Source: Candidatus Latescibacterota bacterium (GTDB lineage: Bacteria > Latescibacterota > UBA2968). Taken from it: DNA of 64,000 nt. The stretch is from positions 1-64,000 of the forward strand of contig JAJEDY010000087.1 in NCBI GenBank assembly GCA_022821275.1, in the 5' to 3' direction. Both the position numbers and the translations under genes were made by a program. This document shows positions 45,700 through 54,991 of the stretch, one piece after another. Position 1 is the first letter of the stretch, and every line of letters starts with the position of its first letter. The notes under the pieces are model-generated. The model saw only the letters and a program-made list of their open reading frames with translations. It was not told the DNA's origin and ran no database searches.

Positions 45700-46356
45700 A
45701 TGAGATACTTTATGGGTATTCTGATATTTGCGGTCCTGTCCTATCCCGCCTCGATTCTTGGGCAACCGACACTCTCTGTTAGGGAGGGCCTGAATCTGGC
45801 AACCCTGAGCGGAGAGATAATGGATGGGCGTCCAGTGAATGCACGCACCACCCTCAAGATGGGTGTTTCCGGGACTTTTCCAGTACGGGGCAGATTTGGC
45901 TTTCAACTCAATGGTGACTATGTGCAAAAGGGCGCTCATGACTCCTTATACGATTTCATCATAGAAGTTGACTATATTGAGTTTTCCGGGCTAGTCAATA
46001 TCACACTTATCTCCCCCTATCATGCACCTTCTTTATTTATACTCGCAGGGCCATCAGTGGCATTCAAAGTTAGGAGCGAGGGCGAAGGTCAGTTAGCGAG
46101 AAGACACTCGAGAGACCGCTTTGAGTTCAAGACCACAGACTTTGGTATCATTGTAGGACTTGGCACGCAAATGACATTTTCTGAAGCGATGGTAATCAAG
46201 GTAGAATTGCTATACACCGAGGGCATTCAATCTATTAACAAAACCATTTTCGATGATCCCAACTATAGAATGGGAAAAACCAATAGTATTAGAAACCGAG
46301 CGCTCTCCGTCTGTGTCGGCCTCGGTTTTCCTTATGGGAGAAGAACGGGAGGTTAA
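45700..46356 (+). CDS. Outer-membrane beta-barrel protein (PorT/OMP_b-brl_2-like)
   Basis: A 218-residue protein with a signal peptide ending SILGQ. The rest alternates in the way of an eight-strand barrel (VSGTFPVRGRFGFQLNGDYV, PSLFILAGPSVAFKV, FGIIVGLGTQMTF) and ends with ALSVCVGLGFPYGRR. It fits the small porin-like families of the FCB group. GGGAGGAG precedes the ATG. It overlaps no neighbour and may share a transcript with the dockerin-tailed gene. Confidence 0.8.
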   Translation: MRYFMGILIFAVLSYPASILGQPTLSVREGLNLATLSGEIMDGRPVNARTTLKMGVSGTFPVRGRFGFQLNGDYVQKGAHDSLYDFIIEVDYIEFSGLVNITLISPYHAPSLFILAGPSVAFKVRSEGEGQLARRHSRDRFEFKTTDFGIIVGLGTQMTFSEAMVIKVELLYTEGIQSINKTIFDDPNYRMGKTNSIRNRALSVCVGLGFPYGRRTGG

Positions 46357-46369
46357 AATAAAATCTGCC

Positions 46370-47671
46370 ATGTCAACATATATTCGCAGGATCCTCGTGT
46401 TAGCAATAGCCACTGGTGTGATGGGGAGTACTGGATGGGGGCAGGAGATAAAGCCGGCTGTAACCTCATTTGTGATAGGCGGCGTAACACTCCAGGAAGA
46501 TGTGAAGAATCCACCCGTACCGAGTGGGATGCAAAAGTTTGAGATTACATATAACACGCTCATAACGCGCGAGCAGGAGGAGGAGAAATTCAGGTACGGG
46601 ATTGCGGGTTTGCAGATTCACTCATATCCTTTTGAGTTTACCATATCGCTTTACAATGCCACGCAAGGGACAGGTGTGGCGGTCAGTGAAGACCGCATGA
46701 CATTGACAGGGATGGTTGACCTGCCCGCAGGTGCGACCTATCAGATGCTGATAAGCCGCCATGATTCAGATCCTATTGATGAGCGACAACAATACTTTTG
46801 GGGCACGGCAGAATTGCCAGATGCCATAATTTCTGGTAAGGCTACTTTGCCAGAGGGTGTTGTGCCGCTTACAATGGGAGAGGGTGGGGTTGCCCTGATT
46901 GATTCTGAACGATATTTAAAAGCTCTGGCGAGTGAACAGGACTTTGACCTGTTTGAGCTTGCCATTTTTCGCATTACAGATTTCAATGAGCATTTGGAAT
47001 ACAGGTTGAAGCATGTGCCTGACGGGGCTTATGCGATGATTGCGTTTCAAGAGGTGCTTGATGCGCAGGGAAACAGGAAAGATGTGGGCATTTTGAAAGG
47101 GATAAACGCCCTGACAGGCGGTGTTGATTCCACAGCACTTGTAAGGGTTGTCGATGGTCAAAGCGTAACGGATTTGCAAATCATGTTGGAGGGAGAGCCA
47201 GAAGCCATTGATTTCTCAGAAGTCCGCATTGATAGCGTCGATGCTGAAAGCCATTCATTTTCTGTCCAGGTCTCTCGTCGCCCAAATATGATCGTGGATG
47301 CGTCACAGGCTCTCATCGTCAACATCCCAAAGCATATTCAGGATATTGTCCCGGTATTTCTGTCTGGTAACTTCGATGACTTTCTCAATTTTGTTATCCC
47401 TTTTTCCGACTTGGAGAAAGGCGATATTATCTCCATTTTTGGCACATCTATTTCCGATACTGAAATGCAAGCGATACTGGTGATACGCCACAGGAAACGC
47501 TCTGATTTCAATGGCGATGGCAATGTCGATTTTACCGATTTCTTATTTTTCGCTGAGGCCTTCGGCACAAGAGACATATTTTCCGGCTACGTCGCTGAGG
47601 CTGACTTAGATGGCGATGGTCAGGTTGCGTTCCCAGACTTTTTAATCTTTGTCAGTGACTTCGAGGGGTAG
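46370..47671 (+). CDS. Secreted protein with dockerin-like EF-hand tail
   Basis: A 433-residue protein with an N-terminal signal peptide (LVLAIATGVMGSTGWGQ). Most of it is of unknown fold, probably beta-rich. The C terminus holds two dockerin-type calcium loops, DFNGDGNVDFTDFLFFAEAFG and ADLDGDGQVAFPDF. Similar tails are frequent in Latescibacterota and Poribacteria secreted proteins. ATG 46370 was chosen to place the signal peptide at the start; a frame 39 codons longer overlaps the barrel gene. It ends before a strong terminator. Confidence 0.78.
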   Translation: MSTYIRRILVLAIATGVMGSTGWGQEIKPAVTSFVIGGVTLQEDVKNPPVPSGMQKFEITYNTLITREQEEEKFRYGIAGLQIHSYPFEFTISLYNATQGTGVAVSEDRMTLTGMVDLPAGATYQMLISRHDSDPIDERQQYFWGTAELPDAIISGKATLPEGVVPLTMGEGGVALIDSERYLKALASEQDFDLFELAIFRITDFNEHLEYRLKHVPDGAYAMIAFQEVLDAQGNRKDVGILKGINALTGGVDSTALVRVVDGQSVTDLQIMLEGEPEAIDFSEVRIDSVDAESHSFSVQVSRRPNMIVDASQALIVNIPKHIQDIVPVFLSGNFDDFLNFVIPFSDLEKGDIISIFGTSISDTEMQAILVIRHRKRSDFNGDGNVDFTDFLFFAEAFGTRDIFSGYVAEADLDGDGQVAFPDFLIFVSDFEG

Positions 47672-47791
47672 AAATATTCTGAACTTACCCCTAAATTGCA
47701 CAAACAAATTGCACATAAAAGCCGCCTGAACGCTTCCCGCCCGACGCCCCCAGGATCGTCCTATGTGACCTTCTCAAGAATCACAAAAATG

Positions 47792-47826
47792 AAAAGAGCG
47801 AGTCCTTTTTGGCTCGCTCTTTTTTA
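47792..47826 (+). terminator. Rho-independent terminator
   Basis: Stem AAAAGAGCGAG (47792-47802) with CTCGCTCTTTT (47813-47823), ten-base loop and T tail. It ends the barrel/dockerin transcript. Confidence 0.9.
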
Positions 47827-47919
47827 ACATTAAAATACTCCGTCGTGCTGCGCGGAGCATAATTCAAGACGGCTCATTGACACCCTTTTCGATTTGGGCT
47901 ATATGGACACCTTTTGCAA

Positions 47920-48322
47920 CTACTGAGTCTTTACTGGCAATATGAGTTGCATCCTGAATGTGGTGCTTTTGTCTTCAACGCTGAGATCCGTGCGGATTTT
48001 TGGATTGGCTTTATTTTTAATTGATATATTGCAAGGGGCTGTAAATATCACCTGTCGGTGGGCTTGTTGGTTGATCTCAACGAGACCGGGAAAAATATTA
48101 ATCACTGCGCGTTGATTAATCTCGCGAACACTGTCAAAGGAACCGTACTCGCTTATGACGCCCTCAGCCAGGCCACCCACTCGCCTACAGGTCTCGACAG
48201 CGGCTTTCACAGAGGAATATTGCTGATTAACAGTAAATTTGACAAACTTTTGATCATTTTCAAACCTTGCAAAAGCATCCAAAAGAAACATAGCGTTGCT
48301 AAAATCACACGGGTCTTCATAG
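47920..48322 (-). pseudogene. Small secreted protein gene with an apparent frameshift
   Basis: ATG 48322 begins MKTRVILATLCFFWMLLQG, a good signal peptide with GAGGG upstream, but that frame stops within 40 codons. The second frame, one base back, carries on from ENDQKFVKFTVNQQYSSVKA to ILPVKTQ at 47920 and looks like the mature domain. A single-base change near the A runs around 48265 would restore one protein of about 128 residues. Whether it is a true mutation, an assembly error or programmed shifting is unknown; the mature part is not recognised. It lies directly after the NAD synthetase gene. Confidence 0.6.
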
Positions 48323-48333
48323 CACCCTCGCAC

Positions 48334-50061
48334 CTAATATTCCCTGCATCGATTCGTAATCGGCAAGCGCCTATCGCGACCGAATGCGCGGGGTGTAATC
48401 TTGATACCTGGCGGCGCCTGACGGCGTTTGTACTCGTTGATATCCACCGTGTGGATAACCCGCGTGACGAGTTCCTCGTCATAGCCCAGCGCGATAATAT
48501 CTTGCAAACTCGTATCGTCCTCCACATACGCTTTGAGAATCGGATCCAGCACCGGATAAGGAGGCAAACTATCCGTATCCTTCTGATTATCGCGCAACTC
48601 AGCCGTGGGCGGTCGCTCGATAATCGAAACGGGAATAACGGGATGATCCGACAGACCATTGCGATAATGCGCCAGATCGTAAACAAGCGTCTTATAAATA
48701 TCCTTAATCACCGCAAACCCACCCGCCATATCCCCATAAAGCGTGGCATAGCCCATACTCAACTCGCTCTTATTCCCCGGCGCCAACACGAGCGCGCGGA
48801 ACTTATTGGCAAGCGCCATCAGCAAAGTCCCCCGAACGCGCGGCTGGATATTCTCCTCCGCAGTATCAGAAGGCAAATCGCCAAACTCATCGGCAAGAAG
48901 ACCGAGATACTGGTCAAACAACTTCTGAATCGGCAACGTCAGAATGCGAATATCGAGATTCCCCGCCATCTGCAGGGCATCGTTAAACGTACCCTCTGAC
49001 GAGAACTGGGTCGGCATCGTCACACACACCACATTCTCTCTCCCCAGCGCATCGTGTGCAACAGCCGTAACAAGCGCCGAGTCAATCCCCCCGGACAATC
49101 CGATAAAAACCTTCTCAAACCCATTCTTCACAACATAATCGCGCGTACCCAGAACCAGTGCATCGTAAATATTCTCGAGACGCTCATCTGGACGCGGAAA
49201 ATCCGGCCTCTCAGACGGAGAAAGACAGACAGATTTGGGATTCAAATCGGGCAAATCAATCGCGACAGGCGCAGAAACATCGCGCTTCTCCTTGCGCCGA
49301 CGCGAATCGTGCAGACGATTGCGAAAAACAGCCTCAACATCAACATCCGCCACCAGCAAATCTTCCTCAAACCGGGGAGACCGCGCAACAACGCGCCCTT
49401 CCTGATCGACAACCAGACTACCCCCATCAAAAATCAACTCATCCTGCCCGCCGACGAGATTGCAAAAAGCCAGAACAGCACTGTTATCCGTCGCGCGCGT
49501 AGCAATCATCTGCTCGCGCAACAACTCTTTGCCATCGTGGAAAGGAGAGGAAGAAATATTGATCAGCACCTCGGCATCGCCGGCAAGTGCTTGCTCCCGG
49601 GCGGGACCGCCGGGATACCAGATATCTTCGCAGATCGTAACCCCAAACGTGATGCCATTGAGGCGGTACACCCCTGCGGTCTTCCCAGATTGGAAGTAAC
49701 GGTCTTCGTCAAAGACGCCGTAATTGGGCAGGTAAGTCTTGTGATAGACATCGATCAAGCGCCCATCGCAAGCAACCGCCGCGGCATTGTAGATATCGTC
49801 GTGACGATCCACAAAACCGAAAATCGCAGCAATACCCTGCGTCGCCCGAACGAGTTCATTCAACACATCGAGGTTGGATTGGATAAACCGGGGCTTAAAA
49901 AGCAAATCTTCGGGCGGATAGCCCGGAATCGCGAGCTCGGGAAAAGCGACAACATGCGCCCCCAGATCGCGTGCCCTGTGAACGTGGTCGAGAATTTTTT
50001 CCCGGTTGCCCGCAAGATCACCTACGGTGACATTAATTTGCGCCAAGGCAAGGCGAATCAC
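48334..50061 (-). CDS. nadE: Glutamine-dependent NAD+ synthetase
   Basis: A 575-residue two-domain enzyme amidating deamido-NAD. The N-terminal glutaminase (nitrilase fold) has the Glu in FPELAIPGYPPEDL, Lys in YHKTYLPNYGVFDE and Cys in VTICEDIWYPGG. The C-terminal synthetase has the PP-loop LSGGIDSALVTA and the substrate motif GNKSELSMGYATLYGDMAGG. GTG 50061 is the start. It follows the PPIase gene by 12 bases and is followed by the frameshifted secreted gene. Confidence 0.95.
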   Translation of the reverse strand: MIRLALAQINVTVGDLAGNREKILDHVHRARDLGAHVVAFPELAIPGYPPEDLLFKPRFIQSNLDVLNELVRATQGIAAIFGFVDRHDDIYNAAAVACDGRLIDVYHKTYLPNYGVFDEDRYFQSGKTAGVYRLNGITFGVTICEDIWYPGGPAREQALAGDAEVLINISSSPFHDGKELLREQMIATRATDNSAVLAFCNLVGGQDELIFDGGSLVVDQEGRVVARSPRFEEDLLVADVDVEAVFRNRLHDSRRRKEKRDVSAPVAIDLPDLNPKSVCLSPSERPDFPRPDERLENIYDALVLGTRDYVVKNGFEKVFIGLSGGIDSALVTAVAHDALGRENVVCVTMPTQFSSEGTFNDALQMAGNLDIRILTLPIQKLFDQYLGLLADEFGDLPSDTAEENIQPRVRGTLLMALANKFRALVLAPGNKSELSMGYATLYGDMAGGFAVIKDIYKTLVYDLAHYRNGLSDHPVIPVSIIERPPTAELRDNQKDTDSLPPYPVLDPILKAYVEDDTSLQDIIALGYDEELVTRVIHTVDINEYKRRQAPPGIKITPRAFGRDRRLPITNRCREY

Positions 50062-50073
50062 GTTTCCGACCCT

Positions 50074-51897
50074 CTAATAGTTGGAATAGAAGAAGTGACG
50101 GTAATCGACAATCTCGGCATTCTCGCGCAAATCGGCAAACCAGGCAGTGAAAACCTCCTGGCGTTTTTGTGAAAGCACCTGCTGCAACAAAGCCACTTTT
50201 GCCGACTCTAAACCCGTCTTATCAACAGACTGTTTTTCATCCACGCGCAAAATATAAGCCCCGCGGTCCGTCTTGACGACCTCGCTGGTCTGACCCGTTG
50301 ACAAACGAAATGCCGCACCCACAAAAGCATTGCGACTACCCACATTGGGAACAAAGCCCGTGCGCGCAAAAGCCTGCGGCGTCTGAACCGCGAGATTGAA
50401 AAACTCGGCTGCCTCCTCGAGTGATTTGCCCGTCTTGATCTGTCCCATCACCTCGGCCAGCCGACCAGCGGCAACCTCGGCCTTCTTTTTATTCTTCAAA
50501 CGCGCCTCAATCTGCGGTCTAACCTCATCCAGAGGCTGGGGACCCGCCTCTCGGATCTCCCGCAAAGCGAAAACGTGAATACCCTGGTCATTTTCATAAA
50601 CACTGGAAATATCCCCCGGAGAACCGCGCAGGAACTTGTTGACCAACCCCGACGTACTATTGCCCAGCAAAGGGAAAAAGCTACCAGCGGTAATAAACTC
50701 CGAGTCCTGACTCCGCAAATCTCTCTGATTGATAGCTGCGTCAAACCCGATATCCTCGGCTATCTCTGCAAACTCTTCGACAAGCACGCGCAAACTATCG
50801 AGCGTATCGCGCCCGGGGCGCACCTCGACGAGAATATGCCGCGCGTGAACCTCAAGGCTATCACCTGCGCCGCGCTGCGCCTCCACCTTAATAACATGCC
50901 AGCCAAACTGCGTTTTGACGGGATCGGATATCTCCCCCTCACTGAGCGCGAAAGCCGCATCTTCAAACGGCTTAACCATGCGTCCCCGCCCAAAAAAACC
51001 GAGATCGCCACCGCGCGGGCCACTTGGCCCATCGGAATACGCCCTGGCAAGCTCGGCAAAATCCTCACCGGCTTTGGCCTCGGCAAAAACCCGATCAATC
51101 TCGGCTTTGGCCTCGGCCTCATCGCGTGCGGTCGCTGTTTTGGAAACCGAAACAAAAGCTGCGCGTATGGCGGCATCTTCCTCGTATTCGTCCCGATGGC
51201 CTTCATAATAAGTTTGAATCTCAGCATCTGCGACCAGAGCGAGCGAGTCGGGAATGGCATTGACATCAAACCCGACATAAGACACGCGCACTTTTTCGTT
51301 GCGATCGATATACGCCTGCGCGACCTCAGCATCGGTCACTTTAACCGAACCAACAATAAGGGTCTCGAGCTTCTGCGAAAGCAGCTGGCTTCGCGCATTC
51401 TCTTCGGCAAACAAAACAAACTGCTTCATTCGGGGATCGCTATACGTACCGGGATCGTCGAGAAACTGATTGTATTTGGCGGGATCAAATGAGCCGTCAG
51501 TCTGGAAAAATTCCTGCTGTTGGATCCACTCAGCGGGTTGTGTGCGGTTGATGTGATTGACCTCAGCATCGGAAACCACAATACCGTATTTCTCAATTTG
51601 TTGCCCAAACAGGGTTTGCGTAACCACGCGCTCCCAGGTCTGAGAAATAACCTGACTGACATCTGGCTCCTGATTGCCCTGCGCCTTGGCCTGCTGAAGG
51701 TCATTTCGGATTTCGGCTTCAAATTGCTTGACAGAAATATCCTGACCATTCACAGAACCGACATTATCACCAACAGCGGCAAAACCCCGACTGCTAAAAT
51801 CAGCCCCCCATTCAAACACCATAAGACCGACAAAAGCAACCGCAACAATAATCATCATCGCCTTGATAAAAGTAGCACTACGCATTTGAGCGAGCAT
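50074..51897 (-). CDS. PpiD/SurA-like peptidyl-prolyl isomerase
   Basis: A 607-residue membrane-anchored periplasmic chaperone. One N-terminal helix ([21 protein letters not shown]) precedes a SurA_N-type helical region with [18 protein letters not shown] and a parvulin domain ([21 protein letters not shown] to [10 protein letters not shown]), as in PpiD. A second, degenerate parvulin-like repeat follows. GGAGGAAAG precedes ATG 51897; a longer frame lacks support. It shares a divergent promoter region with the M23 gene. Confidence 0.9.
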   Translation of the reverse strand: MLAQMRSATFIKAMMIIVAVAFVGLMVFEWGADFSSRGFAAVGDNVGSVNGQDISVKQFEAEIRNDLQQAKAQGNQEPDVSQVISQTWERVVTQTLFGQQIEKYGIVVSDAEVNHINRTQPAEWIQQQEFFQTDGSFDPAKYNQFLDDPGTYSDPRMKQFVLFAEENARSQLLSQKLETLIVGSVKVTDAEVAQAYIDRNEKVRVSYVGFDVNAIPDSLALVADAEIQTYYEGHRDEYEEDAAIRAAFVSVSKTATARDEAEAKAEIDRVFAEAKAGEDFAELARAYSDGPSGPRGGDLGFFGRGRMVKPFEDAAFALSEGEISDPVKTQFGWHVIKVEAQRGAGDSLEVHARHILVEVRPGRDTLDSLRVLVEEFAEIAEDIGFDAAINQRDLRSQDSEFITAGSFFPLLGNSTSGLVNKFLRGSPGDISSVYENDQGIHVFALREIREAGPQPLDEVRPQIEARLKNKKKAEVAAGRLAEVMGQIKTGKSLEEAAEFFNLAVQTPQAFARTGFVPNVGSRNAFVGAAFRLSTGQTSEVVKTDRGAYILRVDEKQSVDKTGLESAKVALLQQVLSQKRQEVFTAWFADLRENAEIVDYRHFFYSNY

Positions 51898-51956
51898 TGG
51901 GACTTTCCTCCAGATAGGATCAGGATTAAAGGATTGTGCAAAAACACCAGTTTTGT

Positions 51957-51985
51957 AATCTACATGTTGGACTTTGTACTGGCAA
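51957..51985 (-). promoter_or_regulatory. Possible promoter for the PPIase-nadE unit
   Basis: On the minus strand TTGCCA (51985-51980), a 17-base spacer and TAGATT (51962-51957) precede the PPIase start by about 60 bases. Confidence 0.45.
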
Positions 51986-52018
51986 GATTTTTTTCTAAAA
52001 TACGGGCGCTTCCCTTTC

Positions 52019-52047
52019 TTGACGAGGCTGGACAAAAGCCCTATACT
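52019..52047 (+). promoter_or_regulatory. Sigma-70-like promoter for the M23 peptidase gene
   Basis: TTGACG (52019-52024), a 17-base spacer and TATACT (52042-52047) face the M23 gene. Transcription should begin near 52054, about 40 bases before its ATG. Confidence 0.6.
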
Positions 52048-52092
52048 CAATGCGACAAAAATTAAAACCCAATCCCTAATGCCCAATTTTTT

Positions 52093-54102
52093 ATGCGCCG
52101 TATATCTGCCATAACTTGTATCTTCCTATCCCTCATCACCACGGCACACGCAGAAAATTATCACTGGCCCATGGATGCCCCCCCGGCATTGACATCGACC
52201 TTTGGTGAATATCGGGGTGGGCGATTACACGCGGCCATCGACTTAAAAACCTATGGCAAAGAAGGGTATCCCGTAACAGCGATTGCCGATGGATACGTCT
52301 GGCGGGTCCGCACATCGCCCTGGGGATACGGCCGGGTGGTATATGTCCAACTCCACAACGGCAAGTTCGCGCTCTGGGCGCACTTATCCGGATTTTCCAA
52401 ACACATCGAAAAATACGTCCAGCAAGAACAAGACCGCCGCGGAACATACAGCGTAAACCTGTATTTTCGCCCCGATCAAATCCCCGTCAAACGCGGAGAA
52501 GTGCTGGGCTATTCGGGCAGCACGGGCATTGGCGTACCCCATTTGCATTTTGAAATACGCGACGCGAAACACCGCCCCATCAATCCCCTGCTCCATGGAT
52601 TTGACATCAAAGACACGATACCCCCAACCATACAGGCGATCGGCCTCGCGCCCTTAAACGCAGACGCACGGGTCAAAGGCAGACACAAACCCGTGTCATA
52701 TCGCCTCGCCTATCGAAAAAAAGAAAAGATCTTCACACATCCCGACACCATAACAGTCTGGGGTCTCATTGGTATTGGCCTGAAAACATTTGACCGCGCA
52801 AATGACTCTCAGCTAACAAATCGATTGGCCCCTTATCGCATGCGACTCCTCATAAATGGCGAAGAGATATTTCAAAAAACCTGTGGCCTATTTGGATACG
52901 ACGTAACGCGCCACGGAGAACTCGCCTATGACTTTTACATGAGCCGTCGCGGCCTGGGGCGATTTCACAGTATGTATCGCAAACCGGGCAATCGCCTGCC
53001 TTTCTACGGCGATCACAAAGTGGGCGCAGGCGTATTATTTGCGGGCACAAAAACCGATGGCATCGGGCATGAACTCTCCCCGGGCGTACATCGCCTGCAA
53101 ATTATAGCCGAAGACGTAAAGGGAAACCACGCAAAAGCGGTCTTATTTCTGCGGGTACAGAACGCGGATAGAATATTTCCCAAAAAAAATTCACCACAGC
53201 AAAGCAGATCCCCAAAAATAACCAGCAAAATATCGTATTTCCCCACCTTTGCAGTTATCGACATCGCAACAAATCAGACACTGATAGAAAAGCCAACCGT
53301 GCGAGCACAACTCGCCAAACAATGGACGCGATCCCTCGCGGTTCAACAAACAGGTTTGAAAACATATCAAATTGTCATACCATTTGATGAAAAACACGCC
53401 GACGACATCGATGTACAAATTGAAACAACCGGACAAACGCAGAAACTGCGAATCATCCAGCAAACCGTCACACAAGACGGCGGAGAAATGCGCTCGGATG
53501 ACGGATTGGTGCGGGTGAGATTTGAGAAAGCGGGCGTTTACGAAACCCTGTATGGACGCATCGTGTCCGAAAGCCAGATAAAGGACAAACGCATGGTGGG
53601 AACCGCGTTTCGGATCATGCCCGGAGATGTCGCAATCAAAGGGGCGGAAATAGCGTTTATCTATCCTCCCGATCATCCCAATATAGACAAACTCGGCATT
53701 TATAAATGGAACGGAAGAAACTCCTGGACCTTTGTCGATAAGGGCCGCGACGCAAGTACTATAACGGGAAACGTGCGAAATTTTGGCGTATTTGCATTAC
53801 TCGCCGACACTGTACCCCCCAGAATTTCCGGAGTGACCCCTGCCAACGGCACAGTACTCGCAGACCGTCAACCCAGAGTTGCAGCTTCTGTATGGGATGC
53901 ATCTTCGGGTATTTGGCGAGAAGAGGATATGGTGATGCGTATCGACGGCAACGCGCTAATTGTGGAATACGACCCGGAAGAAAATCGCATCTTTGCCAAA
54001 CCGCGAAAACCCCTGCCCCCCGGATCGCACAAACTGGAAGTCGTCGTACGCGACATCTGTGGCAATGAATCGCGGCGCACCACGGCATTCAGGGTACAAT
54101 AG
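52093..54102 (+). CDS. M23-family (LytM) metallopeptidase
   Basis: A 669-residue secreted peptidoglycan hydrolase or amidase activator. A signal peptide ends TAHA. The LytM domain has Zn ligands His46 and Asp50 (RLHAAIDL) and His152 in HLHFEIRD, with His97 and His150 as catalytic candidates. A long C-terminal region of beta-rich repeats ([29 protein letters not shown]) suggests Ig-like or FN-type domains. The rhomboid gene starts three bases after its stop. Confidence 0.9.
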   Translation: MRRISAITCIFLSLITTAHAENYHWPMDAPPALTSTFGEYRGGRLHAAIDLKTYGKEGYPVTAIADGYVWRVRTSPWGYGRVVYVQLHNGKFALWAHLSGFSKHIEKYVQQEQDRRGTYSVNLYFRPDQIPVKRGEVLGYSGSTGIGVPHLHFEIRDAKHRPINPLLHGFDIKDTIPPTIQAIGLAPLNADARVKGRHKPVSYRLAYRKKEKIFTHPDTITVWGLIGIGLKTFDRANDSQLTNRLAPYRMRLLINGEEIFQKTCGLFGYDVTRHGELAYDFYMSRRGLGRFHSMYRKPGNRLPFYGDHKVGAGVLFAGTKTDGIGHELSPGVHRLQIIAEDVKGNHAKAVLFLRVQNADRIFPKKNSPQQSRSPKITSKISYFPTFAVIDIATNQTLIEKPTVRAQLAKQWTRSLAVQQTGLKTYQIVIPFDEKHADDIDVQIETTGQTQKLRIIQQTVTQDGGEMRSDDGLVRVRFEKAGVYETLYGRIVSESQIKDKRMVGTAFRIMPGDVAIKGAEIAFIYPPDHPNIDKLGIYKWNGRNSWTFVDKGRDASTITGNVRNFGVFALLADTVPPRISGVTPANGTVLADRQPRVAASVWDASSGIWREEDMVMRIDGNALIVEYDPEENRIFAKPRKPLPPGSHKLEVVVRDICGNESRRTTAFRVQ

Positions 54103-54104
54103 CC

Positions 54105-54806
54105 ATGATGATCCCCCTCAAAGACGAACACCCCTCGGGAAGCGTGCCCATATTGATGATCGGCATTTTGCTGACCAATGTGGGCATCTATGTGTACGCG
54201 TGGTTATTGGGCGACATCGGATTTCATGTATTCACCGCGCGATATGGGGCAATCCCCTTTGAAATAATGCAAAGCACCGACGCAATCTCTCCCACACCCA
54301 TCCCACTATATCTCACGCTATTATCGTCGATGTTTATGCACGGCGGCATATTACATCTGGGCGGCAACATGCTGTATTTGTGGATATTTGGGAACAATAT
54401 AGAAGCCGCACTGGGGCATGCGCGGTTCTTGTTCTTCTATCTATTTTGCGGCGTGATCGCAACACTATCACATGTGATATCCGAACCGGAATCCACCATA
54501 CCAATGGTGGGCGCCAGCGGCGCAATAGCGGGAATATTGGGAGGCTATCTGGCGGCATTTCCCGGCGCGCGGATTCTGGTACTCGTATTTTATTTCATCC
54601 TTCGCATACCAGCACTAATCGTACTCGGTGGATGGTTTGTCATTCAATTGCTCAACGCCTCAAATGCCAGCAGCGCAAGCGACGTCGCGTGGTTCGCCCA
54701 CATAGCCGGATTTGTCGTGGGCTATGTGCTCATGCGCCAATGGAAGAACAAAATCCCGGTCAAAAGAATATATGAGCAGTGGGAGATTGAAAGCGAATCA
54801 GGATGA
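54105..54806 (+). CDS. Rhomboid-family intramembrane serine protease
   Basis: A 233-residue six-helix protease. Catalytic Ser138 is in GASGAIAG and His199 in WFAHIAGF. HLGGNMLYLWIFGNNIE is the conserved N-containing loop-helix. It follows the M23 gene with almost no gap and shares its promoter. The substrate is unknown. Confidence 0.93.
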   Translation: MMIPLKDEHPSGSVPILMIGILLTNVGIYVYAWLLGDIGFHVFTARYGAIPFEIMQSTDAISPTPIPLYLTLLSSMFMHGGILHLGGNMLYLWIFGNNIEAALGHARFLFFYLFCGVIATLSHVISEPESTIPMVGASGAIAGILGGYLAAFPGARILVLVFYFILRIPALIVLGGWFVIQLLNASNASSASDVAWFAHIAGFVVGYVLMRQWKNKIPVKRIYEQWEIESESG

Positions 54807-54827
54807 TCGGGATATTTCTCAGGAAAA

Positions 54828-54850
54828 AAAAAAGAGGCGTGCTCTTTTTT
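54828..54850 (+). terminator. Rho-independent terminator
   Basis: Stem AAAAAAGAG (54828-54836) with CTCTTTTTT (54842-54850) and loop GCGTG. An alternative GGCGTG/CACGCC stem overlaps it. It ends the M23-rhomboid transcript. Confidence 0.75.
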
Positions 54851-54883
54851 GAGACACGCCACTCGTCGTAATATTTGGATTCA

Positions 54884-54981
54884 ATTGTCGTATCAGTGAT
54901 ACGACAATCTCGGATTGCCAAACGCTTCAATCAATTGTCTCTACACTGTGGAGACAATAGTTGCGACAATGTAGCAACTAT
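54884..54981. repeat. Cluster of three 25-bp dyads with identical geometry
   Basis: Three inverted repeats of 25 bp lie at 54884-54908, 54934-54958 and 54957-54981. The outer arms are ATTGTCGT/ACGACAAT, ATTGTCTC/GAGACAAT and ATAGTTGC/GCAACTAT. Each has one base or near-pair inside (A-T, T-G, G-A), then a 3-bp inner stem (TCA/TGA, ACA/TGT, ACA/TGT) and a single central base. The sequences differ but the complementarity is kept. The cluster lies between convergent genes, past the terminator. No T run follows, so these are not ordinary terminators. Function unknown. Confidence 0.85.
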
Positions 54982-54991
54982 TTCTCCGGAA

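Noticed and set aside
45415-45939. A minus-strand frame near the IS3-end-like sequence as transposase
   Set aside because: The translation has no transposase motif and overlaps the barrel gene.
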